Below are positions 46,791 to 58,774 of a stretch of 64,000 bases of DNA, in pieces. The notes beneath the pieces are model-generated. The model had not been told where the DNA came from, searched no databases, and saw only the letters and a list, made by a program, of their open reading frames with translations. Source of the DNA: Hevea brasiliensis (lineage: Eukaryota > Streptophyta > Magnoliopsida > Malpighiales > Euphorbiaceae); assembly GCF_030052815.1 (NCBI RefSeq), contig NC_079498.1:77982992-78046991 (forward strand), read 5' to 3'. Position numbers and translations under genes: made by a program. Positions within the stretch are counted from its first letter, which is position 1; each line of letters begins with the position of its first letter.

Positions 46791-49700
46791 TGTCACACCT
46801 TATCCCTTGTAAGGCATAACATGTTCCTAAAGCATACCTAATGAATTACCGAACTCCACCTACCGAAAACCCATTAGTTATGCTACAAAGGATTTTAAAA
46901 CAAACCATAGCTTTTTATCTTATCAATTCTTTTGCGGAAAAGTGCATGAGAATAGTTAAAATTCCATGTAAACATTCATTGGAAATAATGATAGACTAAA
47001 TATTGCAAAAGTTACATTTTCATAAGTCTCACAGTAAAATACAAAATAGTTACAAACTCAAAATGTGATAGCAATGCAATGCTTTTAAATACAAACTGCT
47101 CAATGTCTGTACATCCATACATATAGGTATAAAATACATCCAAAGAAATCACAAGGGTGTACCTAACGTAAATATCCACAAACAATACCAAAATGCTGCT
47201 TTCAAGTATCTCACTCGGCAGCCTTCTCCTTTCCCTTACATGCGACAGCATAAATAAGCTATCGCTGAGTATATCACTCAGTGGTGCACAACTAATAATT
47301 TTAAAACTTAAGGTAAAACACAATTTGTCAAAGTATAATAAATCACATTTTTCTTAAGCATGAAAACTTCACAATAGTTCTAAGCCCATAAAGGCCATTT
47401 ATTAGAATAACATTTCAAATGAGAAATCACACTTCATAAATCACAATTCACAAAGCATTAGTGTTGCCAAGACCAACACACAGTTTAGGCCATGACACAA
47501 AATTTCACGATCAGTGCCGTGTTGTACACCACGACAAAGAAATCTCAACCTCACTAACCGTTATTAATGAGGAAAGAGCTAGCTAGCTAATGAGTACTTA
47601 TGTAGTCTTACCCCACTAACTGTTATTAATGGGAGACATAATCAATATCAATTATCAACCCCGAGTAGCTGTTACTACTGGGGAGTTTCGAAAGGGACTG
47701 TCATGCTAACTGTGGTTTCAAAACAGTTTCCAAAAAATTTCCCACTCAATAATCACATTTATAAACCAATAAACACATTTAAATTCATCATAATATCCAT
47801 ATAAAGGTGGCAACACCCAAATTTATTAAATGCAAGAGAAAAATCATATTTTAGTCAAAGTAAACTTGTTTAAAGCAAACTCATTCAATTTAACACATTC
47901 CAAGCAATTTACAAGTTTAAAAACGAAGAAAAGGTTAGTTGTGCACAAACCTTCAATAATTTTCCTTCCTTGTTACCTACTTCTCCTTGTCCGTTCCAAC
48001 TTCTTTTTCTACTGAAAATACACAAATAGAATACCTCAATACCAATCTCAATTGCTGCCAAGAACTCATTACATGCATGTCTAATGCATCCCAAGTTAGC
48101 TTTGAAAATTTAAGAATATTTTGGTTTTGGGACAGCTTGGTGCCCCAATCTTTGAACCCAATTTTTACCTAGTTTCGATCATAATTTGGTGAGGTGTTCT
48201 TCATAAAAATTGTTCATTTAGTTCTTAACTTTATTTTCCTTTTTGAATCTCCAAATTCGGAGCTGTGTAGCTCATGTTATGACCAAAATATGGTTACTGT
48301 TCACATTACTATTCATGCTACAGATTCAGTTTTGGTGGATTTATCAATCCAACTTCATTCAACAATTTGATTAAGTTAAGTCCATAATTTGGCCTAATGT
48401 TCTTAATACAAAATGTTCTACTATGTCTTAGGTTTCCAACGGTTCAAGAATCGCCTAAATCAGAGTTTTCTAGAGAGAGTTATAGCCATGCAAAATTTAC
48501 TATTCATATGGTAAATTTGCAGTTCTGTAGATTCAGTAATTCAACTTTGCTCAGCAATTTGATTGGGTTAAGTCCATAATTTGGCCTCACGTTCTTCATA
48601 TGAAATGTTCTACTATGTCTCAGATTTCTATCAGTTCAAAAATCGCCTAAATCAGAGTTTTTTAGAGAGAGTTATGGCCATGCAAAATTTACTGTTTATA
48701 TGGTCAAATTCTGCAGGTTCCAGATTTTTGTCTCTAACTTCAAGGCTAATTTCGGATAGCTTAAGGTCATTTTCGGGGCAGGGTATCTTCACAAAAATTC
48801 TAGCTCTATGTCTTAAGTTTTGTTTCCAATTGGTTTCACACCAATTGGAGTTGTGTAGCTCAAGTTATCGGCTTCCAAACACACTAAATTTAGTGTGCAA
48901 AATTCTACCTTAAGTTAAAATTTTCATTTCTTCAGTTACTTCCACTAACCAACCTCAATTCACATTTAATTCACCCAAAATGACTATAATTTAGCATTGA
49001 TACATCAATGGCACTTCCTAGCATAAACCCCACAATTTTCAAATACCAAAGTTTGCAATTTTCCCTAATCCTACCATTTCATTACCTCCATTCATCAACC
49101 CAATGTCAATTCAAACTAAATAAACCTCAAATGACCATAATTTAATACTACACACACCAATTTCACTCTCTAGCACCAAAACTCCAATTTTCTCAGGAAC
49201 CCTAATCTCCCATAATTAAATTTATACACATTTCATGCAATTTCTTTACTCTAATCATGCATACTACTTCAACTAAGCTTGATTTCATCATCATTTTCAT
49301 TGAAATATATCAAACCATAATTTTTCTCTAATTTGGCCAAAACCCTAGTTTAGGTTCCATGCATGTTTCCTTTCATTTTCTTATGAAATTTTATCATAAT
49401 CTAACTTGATTTAAGGTTTGCATAACAAAATGAGCATTAAAGAACTTACCTCCTCATGACTTCCTTCCAACTCCCCAAATCTTCAATTTTCTTCTAATCT
49501 CTTGTTTCCCCTTGCTTTTAATCTCTAAATCAAATATTAATTTGATGCTCTCTACCAATTAAATGCAAAACCCATAGAGAAAAAGCAAGGAATTGAGTTT
49601 TGAGAATGGGTGTCAATGGAGAAGGAAGGAAGAAGAAGAAAGAAAGAAAGAAAGAGAGAAGAAGAGAGAGTGGGTGGTAACTAAATGGGGGAGAGAAGAG

Positions 49701-50159
49701 GGTTTTTCCCTTTATATACTTATTCCCATTTTTTATTTATTTAATTCATTTAATTGAGTTATCCAAAGCCCATTGATACTAAAATTTTAATTGGGTCAAA
49801 ATAGAATTAAAATTCTAGATTTTTATTTCTTTTATTTTCTTTTCACTTTATACTTTAATTCTTTTCCTAAAAAAAATTATTTCATAATTCAATATATTAT
49901 TTTCATTTAATTTAATTTACATTTTTGTCAAAAGTCAGTTCTTGAGGTGAATTGACCAAAATGCCCCTTATCGGGTCATAATCCCTCTTTTTCAATATAC
50001 CTGGTGAATCCTTATATTTTTGGGTCACTTGAATTTTTATTATGTCTATCTCAATTATTTTTTTTTCTATTTATTTTTGGTCCTCAATGTGTCTTTGAAT
50101 AGTACTAGTCATGGACAAAAAATGATACTATTTATAACTCGGAGGTTCGGGGTGTTACA
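46791..50159 (-). mobile_element. Solo gypsy LTR S (minus strand) in the leader of E
   Basis: A single LTR of 3369 bp with TGTAACACCCCGAACC at its minus-strand start (50159) and TTACAAGGGATAAGGTGTGACA-type sequence at its end (46791). It has no internal region and a perfect AGAAA duplication, so it formed by recombination between the two LTRs of a former element. Its end resembles X, O and A, its start differs, so it is a related subfamily. It contains a purine-rich GAAGAAGAAAGAAAGAAAGA tract at 49630-49670 and a TATA box. Small reading frames within it are not supported as genes. Confidence 0.9.
49709..49720 (-). promoter_or_regulatory. Likely TATA box in solo LTR S
   Basis: CCTTTATATACT on the plus strand reads AGTATATAAAGG on the minus strand, followed downstream by a purine-rich segment. 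A good match to a plant core promoter; no other evidence. Confidence 0.5.
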
Positions 50160-50190
50160 AGAAACGCCTAAACCGTGCTCTGATGCCAAT
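50160..50190 (-). other. E leader start with primer binding site, inner copy
   Basis: The first five bases are the right copy of the AGAAA duplication of S. GCTCTGATGCCA at 50177-50188 is a primer site with one substitution (TGGCATCAGAGC on the minus strand), followed on that strand by ACGGTTTAGGC, exactly as after F's primer site. On the other side it adjoins Cassandra sequence where E's LTR should be. Confidence 0.88.
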
Positions 50191-50469
50191 TGTAACGATT
50201 GGGCTCTAACCACTAGAGGAATTGTTCGCTTTGACCATAAGCCTCATGGTTTTTTTCCCATAGATGGAATGGAGAACTTCCTAGGAGGTCAGCCATCCTA
50301 GGATTTCTCTCAAGCGAGCACGCTTAACCCTGGAGTTCTTCCAACTCTCCAAGCCATTCCACCAAAAGGCGCCTCTAGTGATTAGTTCCCCCATCTTATA
50401 TATCATTATGTTTTGAGCCCAAGACCATCTTTGTGCTTTTCTGATGTGGGATTTGCCTAAGGGACCTTT
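50191..50469 (-). repeat. Cassandra LTR, copy 1
   Basis: Minus-strand end CAATCGTTACA at 50191. It contains a 5S rRNA-like block at 50274-50340: on the minus strand AACTCCAGGGTTAAGCGTGC and AGGATGGCTGACCTCCTAGG, matching the A-box to C-box part of plant 5S RNA. A TATATAAGATGGGGGAACTA stretch precedes it. A truncated primer site (TGATACCAAT, 50471-50480) separates it from copy 2. Confidence 0.88.
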
Positions 50470-50480
50470 GTGATACCAAT

Positions 50481-50758
50481 TGTAACGATCGGGCTCCAAC
50501 CACTAGAGGAATTATCCACTTTGGCCATAAGCCTCACGGTTTTGTCCCATAGGTGGAATGGAGAACTTCCCAGGAGGTCAGCCATCCTAGGATTTCTCTC
50601 AAGCGAGCATGCTTAACCCTAGAGTTCTTCCAACTCTCCAGGCCATTCCACTAAAAGGTGCCTCTAGTGATCAGTTCCCCCATCTTATATTTCATTACTT
50701 TTTGAGCCCAATATCATCCACATGCTTTGCTAATGTGGGACTTGCCTAAGGGACCTTT
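50481..50758 (-). repeat. Cassandra LTR, copy 2
   Basis: Minus-strand end CGATCGTTACA at 50481. The 5S-like block lies at 50563-50630, with AGGATGGCTGACCTCCTGGG closer to genuine 5S RNA than in copy 1. The copy is bounded on the right by the polypurine tract. Confidence 0.88.
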
Positions 50759-50829
50759 CTCCCCCCATTTCGAGAGTAAGGGTCCTCACTGAGGTTTGCC
50801 CCACCATCGCCCAAGAGGACACGTGAGCG

Positions 50830-50841
50830 GCTCTGATACCA
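50830..50841 (-). other. Primer binding site at the E LTR boundary
   Basis: GCTCTGATACCA reads TGGTATCAGAGC on the minus strand, five bases from E's 5' LTR. The sequence beyond it (CCGCTCACGTGTCCTC on the minus strand) is Cassandra internal region, not E leader. Confidence 0.88.
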
Positions 50842-50846
50842 CTAAA

Positions 50847-53800
50847 TGTGACACCTTTACTCATCTACAGTATAGCCGAGCAAGATATGCCACACAGTGT
50901 ACTGGAACACTATATTTTATCTCAATTATTTTTATTCTTCCTTAATTTATTTCTTTATGATTATGAAGTGTAATTTGTGAAATTTGACTCATTTAAGTCA
51001 TTTATTGAAATTATAAATTCATTTGAGGTTCCGAAAATTTTATAGAAAATCCGGTAGAGTATCGGCTAAAAATGAATAAATCAATTCTTTGGAACCTATG
51101 AAAAATACTTCTAATACATTTCCCATCATTCTCAAACTCCATTATATCAACATAATGTTAATATTTCTCAACTAAATTTCAAAAATTCTTCTATTTGTCA
51201 TTCATTCATTTCACATGATAATCATGTACAAATCATAAATAAATACTAAATTTTCATTTATAAACACAAATTACAAATATTTGCCAAAATATATTACATG
51301 AGTTTCAATTATACATGATAAAATAAAAGTTTAATTACAAAATACAAGCACTACAAAATACCAAAATGGGACCTAGTGTCCTACCAATGCACTGAAGTCT
51401 GTGAGGTGACACGGACACTATGCAGAACTGTGAACGGCCTCACCTAGTCTATGGTCTGCTGGGCTCTCTGTTGGTCTCTCCAAAACCTATGCATGGTAAA
51501 AAGCAACGCGCTAAGCAATAATGCTTAGTGGTGCCAATGATAAAATAAAAAGGAATAAAAAGAAATAAATATGCAGTGTATATGTTGATTTCTCGTACAG
51601 ACAAATTATTGGTAATTATTTATAGTATTATTTATTTGGTACGTGTTATATCCATTATTTCATTAAATTTATCAACTTGCATTTTTGGCTGCCCAAGTAA
51701 CCTATACTGGATGACTGGACTAAATAAACGGGTGAACTGGCACTGGGTATCAGGTACCTCGGGCCAACACACCATCGGTCACATAGTGTCTCCCGGTGTG
51801 CAACAAAACAGCTGATAAGCTGTAATAAACATTAGGCACAAGGCCAAGTATCATCATAATATCAGAATGGCTAAAAGCCATAAAATCACAGAATGGCATA
51901 ATGCCATGTGCAGTATTGCTAATTGAACCCTATTGGCAGCCAACCTACGCAAACCAATCTTACTAGGTGTACTAGGGCACGTTACAAAGTTATTTCTTGA
52001 ATATTTATACTTAACATGTAAGGTTACTATTTATTTGGTCATTTAAGTCAAAATATTGACTTTCTCATATATAATAATTACATGAGTTTTAATCACATAG
52101 ATTTACCACATTTTGGTTCCCAAAAGTGTTGGAATTTGTTGCCAATCATTGCTTCTAACCAATGGAGAATAAATCAAAATTTTTAATTTTGGTTGCTAGA
52201 GTTCACTATTCCATTAGGCCATTTTACAATGAGAATTTGGCCAAGTGTTCTTAATCAAAGTTGTTCTTTATTGTGTCTAGTTACATTTCACTTTTTGAAT
52301 CACCCCATTTTGAGTTTTCTAACTCAAGTTATGGCTATTTTACTATAACTGGTCGGATTGCCTTTACCCAGAATTTCTGGGCAATTTTTGGTTCTGCTAG
52401 ATTTGGTAGTTTAATTTTGGCTAGCAATTTCATTTAGTTAAGTCCAGAATTGGAGTTTGTGTTCTATATAAAAGTTGTTCTAATTTGCCTAAAATTTCCA
52501 TTGATATAAATTTCAGGTCAATTGGACCTTTTTACACTGAATTATGACTAAATGAATGAACACTGTTCATTTGGTCATTTTGCCTAGGCAGAATTGGTGC
52601 TACCTGGATTTGGTCAATTTTTAGGGCATTCTAAGTTTGGTTTATGGATAGGGTTCCTTCATCAAAGTTGTGCCATTATGTGTCTAATTTCATGTCCAAT
52701 TGGCGTTGCACCAATTGAGCCTGCATAACTCAAGTTATAGCTGCCCAAACTTGCTGGACTCACACATAGTCTTGTAGGTCACTCAAAGCAGCACACCCAA
52801 CCTCAAATCCAAAGCTACAATTCACTTCAATTCCTCATTATACTCAGGCAAATGGTCACTAATTGACCATTAAAACTTCCATTCACCAACACATGAGCAA
52901 AACCCTAGGTTTTTCCCAAACCCTAACTCCAATAATTATAATTCTTTATACACACACAATCAATGCATTAATCCATCAAATTCATGTTCAATTGCTTCCA
53001 TTTACAACTATGATTCAATTTTATCCTTGATACCCTAAGGTATCATAAGGCTACTGAAATTAGAGGGGTACATAACTTATGATTTTCTTTTCAATTTCTT
53101 GCAATTTCTAATCTAAATCAAGTCCTTATACATATATTGAGAGAAAGGAAGAGAGATTGGTCACTAACCTTGTGAACAGAATTTTTTCACTCCAAATTCC
53201 TACACTCTCTTGGCTTTTCTTGGCAGCCAAACACTTGCTCAAGATATAATATCAAGTTTTTATGAAGGAAGGTAGGGATTTTATGGTGCATTTACAAGGA
53301 AAATCTAGTGAGAAGGATGAGCATCCATGGAGGTAGAAGGAGAAATGGGTTTCGATTGGTTGGGAAAGAAGAAAGAGCTAATAGTTATTTTTAATTTTTG
53401 ACCTCTTCTTCTCTTTTTTAATGTATTATTAATGTTTTTGTTGGATTATGATTGGCTAACACAATCTTTATGACATCATTATGATGTAATAATTAATTTT
53501 AAACTTCTTTTTCTTTCTTTTCTTTTCTACTTAATTTCAATTCAATTTTTAGCAATATTTATTCACATTTTATGTCATAATAATTATTTACTTAATTGGA
53601 CAAGTAGGCCAAAAATCATCTCTGAAGACGAAATGACCAAAATGCCCTCCATTTGGCTTATTAAGCCAAAATCGTCTGTACCAATCTAAAAATTTTTCTA
53701 AACATTTTCTTGGCATTCTAATGCCATTGAAACCTCAATGAATCTTCTTTGGAGTCCTAAAAATTATTTCATGAATTTTCCCCTGGGTTTAGGGCTTCTA

Positions 53801-54031
53801 GATGCGAAAACTGCAACTTCTCATTGGGTTACCCATCACTAGGGCACCGACTCGATTAACTTGGTTGTATTTTATTACTAAAATTTATCTTTGCTTTTTC
53901 TTACTATTATTTGAGTTATTTATGATTCCTCACTCTAGTCTAAATATTTTTCTAGACGTTCTAGCTGTCCAGACTAAAGCCAGTCATCGAAATAGTAGAA
54001 TGTATGAAATGGCTACAGTGAGGGTGTTACA
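50847..54031 (-). repeat. 5' LTR of E (minus strand)
   Basis: Starts TGTAACACCCTCACTG at 54031 and ends AAAGGTGTCACA at 50847, 3185 bp, the same family as 55495-58654. It contains the GGCACCACTAAGCATTATTG-type block near 51520 and pentamer-rich leader-like text. No gene is supported in it. Confidence 0.88.
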
Positions 54032-54196
54032 CTTTGTATCAGTAGCTTTTCTCAATCCTTTGACCTTTCCAAGTTTCCTTCCGCACTCGTATGCCATGAA
54101 ACTTTACCCAAATACCTTAAATAATGCAGAAAATAGAAGTTAATGAAATTAATGGTTATGCATGAGATTATTATTCTATATAATACAAGTGTATCA
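54032..54196 (-). repeat. LTR of element T (minus strand), first 165 bases
   Basis: The minus-strand start TGATACACTTGTATTA is at 54196, just after the polypurine tract. The LTR continues at 43637 on the other side of E. Confidence 0.6.
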
Positions 54197-55494
54197 AATA
54201 CCCCCAAACTCAAACTTTTGCTTGTCCTCAAGCAAATCAAAACTCTTTTTAGAACACTTTTTAGGGGAAAACTTAGAAACATAACCATAAACTCAATATG
54301 CACACAATTGAACTCTTTCAACCTTTATACCAATTCCCTTCCTTCAAGGCACAAGGGCTTTAATAGCTACCTGCTTAAGCCTTCACACTTTTCATGGAGT
54401 TTTTACTAGTTATTCCTCTATGAAAGGCTATTAATAAGTCACAAATAACTGTTTTATTAGGATAGACTTGAGAAACACTTACTCCCCCAAATTTGCCTCT
54501 ATTATGGATAATTGTGATGGAGTATTCAAATTCCAACTTCATATGCATATCTCAATTTCCTATCTCCACTAATGTAGCATACACTTTTCAAAAGATCAAA
54601 AGGTTTTTAAAAGGGTTGTAATGGGGCTAAAAGGATAATGACTTGGTTGCCAATGAAAAGGTTTTAGGGAATGCAAATATGAGGATAGCATGTATGCATA
54701 AAATATCACGTATGCTAACTTTATGCACTAATTTTGTATGGAGAGGAAGGGCTTTTGGTTTTTATAGTGCCAAGCATATTTCCATGATACTTATCTTGGG
54801 ACTTCTTCCTCTTTTTTTTTTTTTATGCCCCTTTTGTTCTCTCCCAAAGTCATTGCTTTTGCTGTGTTGGAAAGGTAAATTTTTCTTTGATTTCAATTGC
54901 ACACTTGCACTCTTTCTTTGTTTTTACATTCTCTCTTCATTTTCCCTTTTTTATACTTAATATACTTTTCTACTTATGTATTTAGCTTCCTCAAAAGGGT
55001 GTGGTAGGTGTTTAGGCTAGAGGCTAGGTAAATAATATGGATAAGCAATAAATTCTAAGGGGTAAATATAGGCTTCAAGTTGGCTGCAAGGGATATATAT
55101 TTTAATTAAGGGTGGCCAAGGCTTAGTGAGGCTACATCAAAGAATGCCTTAATCATTTCTTCATCAAGCATATACTAGGATTTCGGCTTGATAGGTCTAA
55201 GAGACATGTTCTAGAGCTAGTGCATTTTTAGGTTTGCTTGTATTTCAAAAATTTTCTCCTTACTTTGCAAGTTCAATGTGACAAATTAATAGCTATGAAG
55301 GGGCTTAACTAGTCTAGCTCCACTGAGGTGATTAAGTTGTTTTACAGACAAAGATTAAAGCCTTTTTGCCTATCTAGATACATTCATTCCTCATCCCGTG
55401 GAGCCCAATTATTAGCTTATTGAATTTTGAGGTTATAGTTCTAAGTTAAAAGCTAGTTTAAAAATTTGAAATTTGCAAAATTTTCTGGATTTTT
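54197..55494 (-). other. 3' untranslated region and polypurine tract of Tat/Ogre-like element T
   Basis: On the minus strand the region ends with GCTTGAGGACAAGCAAAAG, then GTTTGAGTTTGGGGGTATT and the LTR start. This conserved text is characteristic of Tat/Ogre-type gypsy elements, and the GTTTGGGGGTA part is the polypurine tract. The rest is long, non-coding and AT-rich, as in that group. It is interrupted at 55494 by element F. I found no coding remnant; frames such as 54643-54960 have no recognisable domain. Confidence 0.6.
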
Positions 55495-58400
55495 TGTAAC
55501 ACCCTCCCTGTAGCAATTCCATACATTCTATTGTTCCGGTGATCGGTGTCGGTCTGGACAGCTAGAACGTTTGGAAAAATATTTAAACTAAAGTGAGGAA
55601 ACATAATTAACTCAAATATTAATAAGAAAAATTTAGGAAAAATTTTAGAAATAAAATACAACCAAGTTAAATGAGTCAGTGCCCTAGCGATGGGTAACCT
55701 AGTGAGAAGTTACGGTTCTCGCAACTAGGAGCCCTATACCCGGGGGAAAAATTATAAAATAATTTTTGGGACTCCAGAGAAGGGTCATTGAGGTTCTTAT
55801 GACATTAGAATGCTAAGAAAATACTTAGAAAAATTTTTCAATTGGTACAGACAATTTTAGCCCGTTAAGCCAAATGGAGGGCATTTTGGTCATTTCATCT
55901 TCAGAGATGATTTTTGGCCGACTTGTCCAGTTAAGCAAATAATTATTATGATCTAAAATATGAATAAATATTGCTAAAAATTAAATTGAAAATGAGTAGA
56001 GAAGAGGAGAAAAGAAAATGAAAGGAAATGCTAATTATGACATCATATGATGTCATTTAAATTTCCTCCACCAATCACAATTTGTTAAACTCATTAAAAG
56101 AGATAAAAGAGACCAAAAAATTGAAAAACCAATCTGCATCTTCAACCTTTGGGCAGCCAAAAACGTTGAGAGAGAGAGAGAGAAGAAGTTCCACCATTTT
56201 CAAGCTTAAAAGCTTGAATTTCCTCTCCATTTGTTCACTAAAATTGCCAAGTCCCTTCACAAAAGTTTGATCTTTCACCTAGAAAAAGCTATTGGCAGCC
56301 AAAGAAGAAGAGATTAGGGAGGTTTAATAAAGGTTAACTGAAGCTCAAAAAGGTTAGTGCACTAAACAATTTCTTTTCTTTCTTTAATCTTGTAAGCATG
56401 CTAAATCAAGTAGAAATTGTATGAAATTAAAAGAAAAACTTGAGTAAATGAAATCTCTAAATTTGGCAGCCATGAGAAAGTGTAAGGATTGTTGGTTTTT
56501 GATGAAATTAAGTGGCTTAATTATGTTATTGATGAGTATAGATGATGGATAAAGTGATTTGGTATGAGTTTGGTGTGTGTATGCTATGAATTGGAAATTG
56601 GAGTTAGGGTTTGAGCATGAAATTGAGACTTTGATCATGTAATGATGAAAGTGAGTTTTAATGGTCAATTAGTGACCATTTGGTTATGGGTAAACAAGAA
56701 ATGAAGTGTGTTTAGTGATGGAATTTGGGTTTAGTGTGGCTGCCCTAGGTGACCTACAAAATTGGACATGAGTCCAGCAGGTTTGGGCAGCTATAACTTG
56801 AATTGTAGAGGTTCAATTGGTGAAAGGCCAATTGGAAATGAAACTAGACACCTAATGGCACAACTTTGGTGAAGAAACCATGCCCATAAGACCAAACCAA
56901 GTGGACCAAAAGCTTACCCCAATCCGGGTGACCCACAGTCTGTTTCTGCAGAATGACCAAATGAACAATGTTTGATCATTTGGCCATAACTCAGTGTAGA
57001 ATGGTCCAATTGACCTGTAATTTTACCAGAAAAAAGCTGAGATATAGGCCAACAACTTTCATGAAGAAACCTAACCCAAATTATGACCAAAACCTATCCA
57101 ACAAGTGAGTTGCAATCACTATTCACTGCACTGTAGATATGGTCAGTCTAGAAAAATTTCAATCCAGCCAGTTGTGGTTTTTGGACCATTAATTGAGCTA
57201 CAAAACTCCAAATTGAGTGATTCAAAAAAGGAAATTCAACTAGACAAAATAAGAAACAACTTTCATGTTGATTATTTTGCTAAATTCCTACTTCAAAAAT
57301 GACTAATAGAACAGTAAATACAAAGCATGAAAACTAAAAATTTTGTCCAATTAACATTAAGCATAGAAATGGTATTGGCACCTAATACCAACAAATTTTG
57401 AATGCAAAATGTAGTATGTTGGGAGTATTAAAACTAATGTACCTATTGTCTATGCAAAAGTCAACATTTTAGTTGACTAATAAAATGAATAGTAAAATTC
57501 AAACTTGAAATTCATAAATTGTGAAACTTAAAAGTGCAAAATGCCCTAGTAGGCTAATGTGATTGGTTTGGATAGGTTGGCATGCTAATAGGGTTTAGTT
57601 AGCAGTACTACACATGGTGTTATGCCATTCTGTGATTTCATGGCTTTTAGCCATTCTGACATTATGTTGATACTTGGCCTTGTGCCTAATGTTATTGCAG
57701 CTTATTAGCTGTTCTGTTGCACACCGGGAGACACATATGTGACCGATGGTGTGACGGCCCGAGGTACTTGATACCCAGTGCCAGTTTACCCGTTTATCTA
57801 GTCCAGTCATCCAGTATAGGTTACTTGGGCAACCAAAAATGAAAGTGGATAAATTTAATGAAATAATGAATATAACCAGTACAAAATAAGTAAGACTACA
57901 AATACTCATCCAAAATTTATTTGCAATGAGACATCAATACATTCACTGCATATTTATTTTCTGTTATTTCTTTTTATTTTATTATTGGCACCACTAAGCA
58001 TTATTGCTTAGCACATTGCTTTTGCCACGCGTAGGTTCTTGAGAGACCGACCGAGAGCCCAGTAGACCACAGACTGGGTGAGACCTTCTACAACTCTGCA
58101 TAGTGTCCGTGTCACCTCACCGACGTCAGTGCATTGGTAGGACACTAGGTTTCATTTTGGGTATTTTGTAATTAACTTTTATTTTGTCATATGTAATTAA
58201 AACTTATGTAATGTATTTTGGTATTAATATAAATAGTGAAAATTGTGTTTATGAATGAAAAAGTGAATATTTATTTATGACTTTTACATGATTATCATAT
58301 GAGATGAATGATTGAGGAATGGTAATGTTGTTGAAAAATTTTATTGATGAAATGGAGTTTGGGATTGATTGAAAATATTGGAAGTGTTTTTCACAGGTTC

Positions 58401-58654
58401 CAAAGAACTGTTTTCTCCATTTTTAGCCGGTACTCTGCTGGATTTTCTATAAAATTTGCGGAACCTCAATAAATTTATGATTTCAATAAATGACTAAAAT
58501 GAATTATATTTCACAAATTGTACTCCATAACTATGAAAAAAAATAAATAAATAAATTAGGAAGAATAAAAATGATTGAATTAAAATAGGGTGTTCCGGTA
58601 AACTGTGTGGCATATCTTGCTCGGATACACTGTAGACGGGTAAGGGGTGTCACA
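55495..58654 (+). repeat. 5' LTR of F
   Basis: Starts TGTAACACCCTCCCTG and ends AAGGGGTGTCACA, 3160 bp, matching E's and G's LTRs in the opposite orientation. It includes an AGAGAGAGAGAGAGAGA tract near 56167 and the CACACCGGGAGACACA block near 57720. No gene is supported. Confidence 0.9.
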
Positions 58655-58659
58655 TTTAG

Positions 58660-58671
58660 TGGTATCAGAGC
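58660..58671 (+). other. Primer binding site of F (initiator-Met tRNA)
   Basis: TGGTATCAGAGC lies five bases after the 5' LTR and is followed by ACGGTTTAGGC, the intact version of the leader that is split in E. Confidence 0.92.
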
Positions 58672-58774
58672 ACGGTTTAGGCATTTCTGGGCTAGATTGA
58701 GTCCATACTATGCATTGCATTTGTAAGAGTCGAGGTGACACTAATTTAGATCTGTTGTCTTTGTTAAATAGGTT

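Larger units (their letters stand above)
50191..50841 (-). mobile_element. Cassandra-like TRIM unit spliced into the primer site of E
   Basis: Two near-identical LTR copies (50191-50469 and 50481-50758) are followed by a polypurine tract (CTCCCCCC, 50759-50766), a short non-coding internal region and a primer site (50830-50841), all reading on the minus strand. Cassandra elements are short non-autonomous LTR elements of vascular plants whose LTRs carry 5S rRNA sequence; they encode nothing and need proteins from other elements. The unit lacks a normal outer LTR on its right and has no 5-bp duplication. Both its edges lie at primer sites shared with E. Confidence 0.88.
43638..54031 (-). mobile_element. 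Gypsy element E (minus strand), gag-only derivative with later insertions
   Basis: Minus-strand order: 5' LTR (54031 to 50847), primer site, Cassandra-like insert, second primer site copy, leader with a solo LTR insert, gag (46692 to 45394), polypurine tract, and a truncated 3' LTR (45377 to about 43638). Protease, reverse transcriptase, RNase H and nearly all integrase are missing. The LTR family is that of F and G. CTTTG follows the right end (54032-54036) and also occurs at 43633-43637, a possible target site duplication. The 3' LTR terminus is deleted, so this is uncertain. Confidence 0.85.

Noticed and set aside
46781..46800. Deletion of the primer site in E
   Set aside because: It first looked as if the leader met an LTR without a primer site. 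The primer site lies at 50177-50188, displaced by the solo LTR S with its AGAAA duplication.
49627..49670. GAA/GAAA repeat as an independent regulatory element
   Set aside because: A simple purine-rich microsatellite inside solo LTR S; similar purine tracts are common in the untranslated parts of these LTRs.
45377..50159. E as an element bounded by the LTRs at 45377 and 50159
   Set aside because: The two LTRs start differently (TGTAACACCCTCACTG against TGTAACACCCCGAACC) and belong to different families; the true 5' LTR of E is 50847-54031.
50274..50630. 5S rRNA genes on the minus strand
   Set aside because: Only the internal promoter half of 5S is present, it is embedded in TRIM LTRs, and the 5' part of 5S RNA is missing.
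54643..54960. Hydrophobic 105-codon frame as a membrane protein gene
   Set aside because: It arises from T-rich non-coding 3' sequence of element T, has no homology I recognise, and lies opposite the element's strand.
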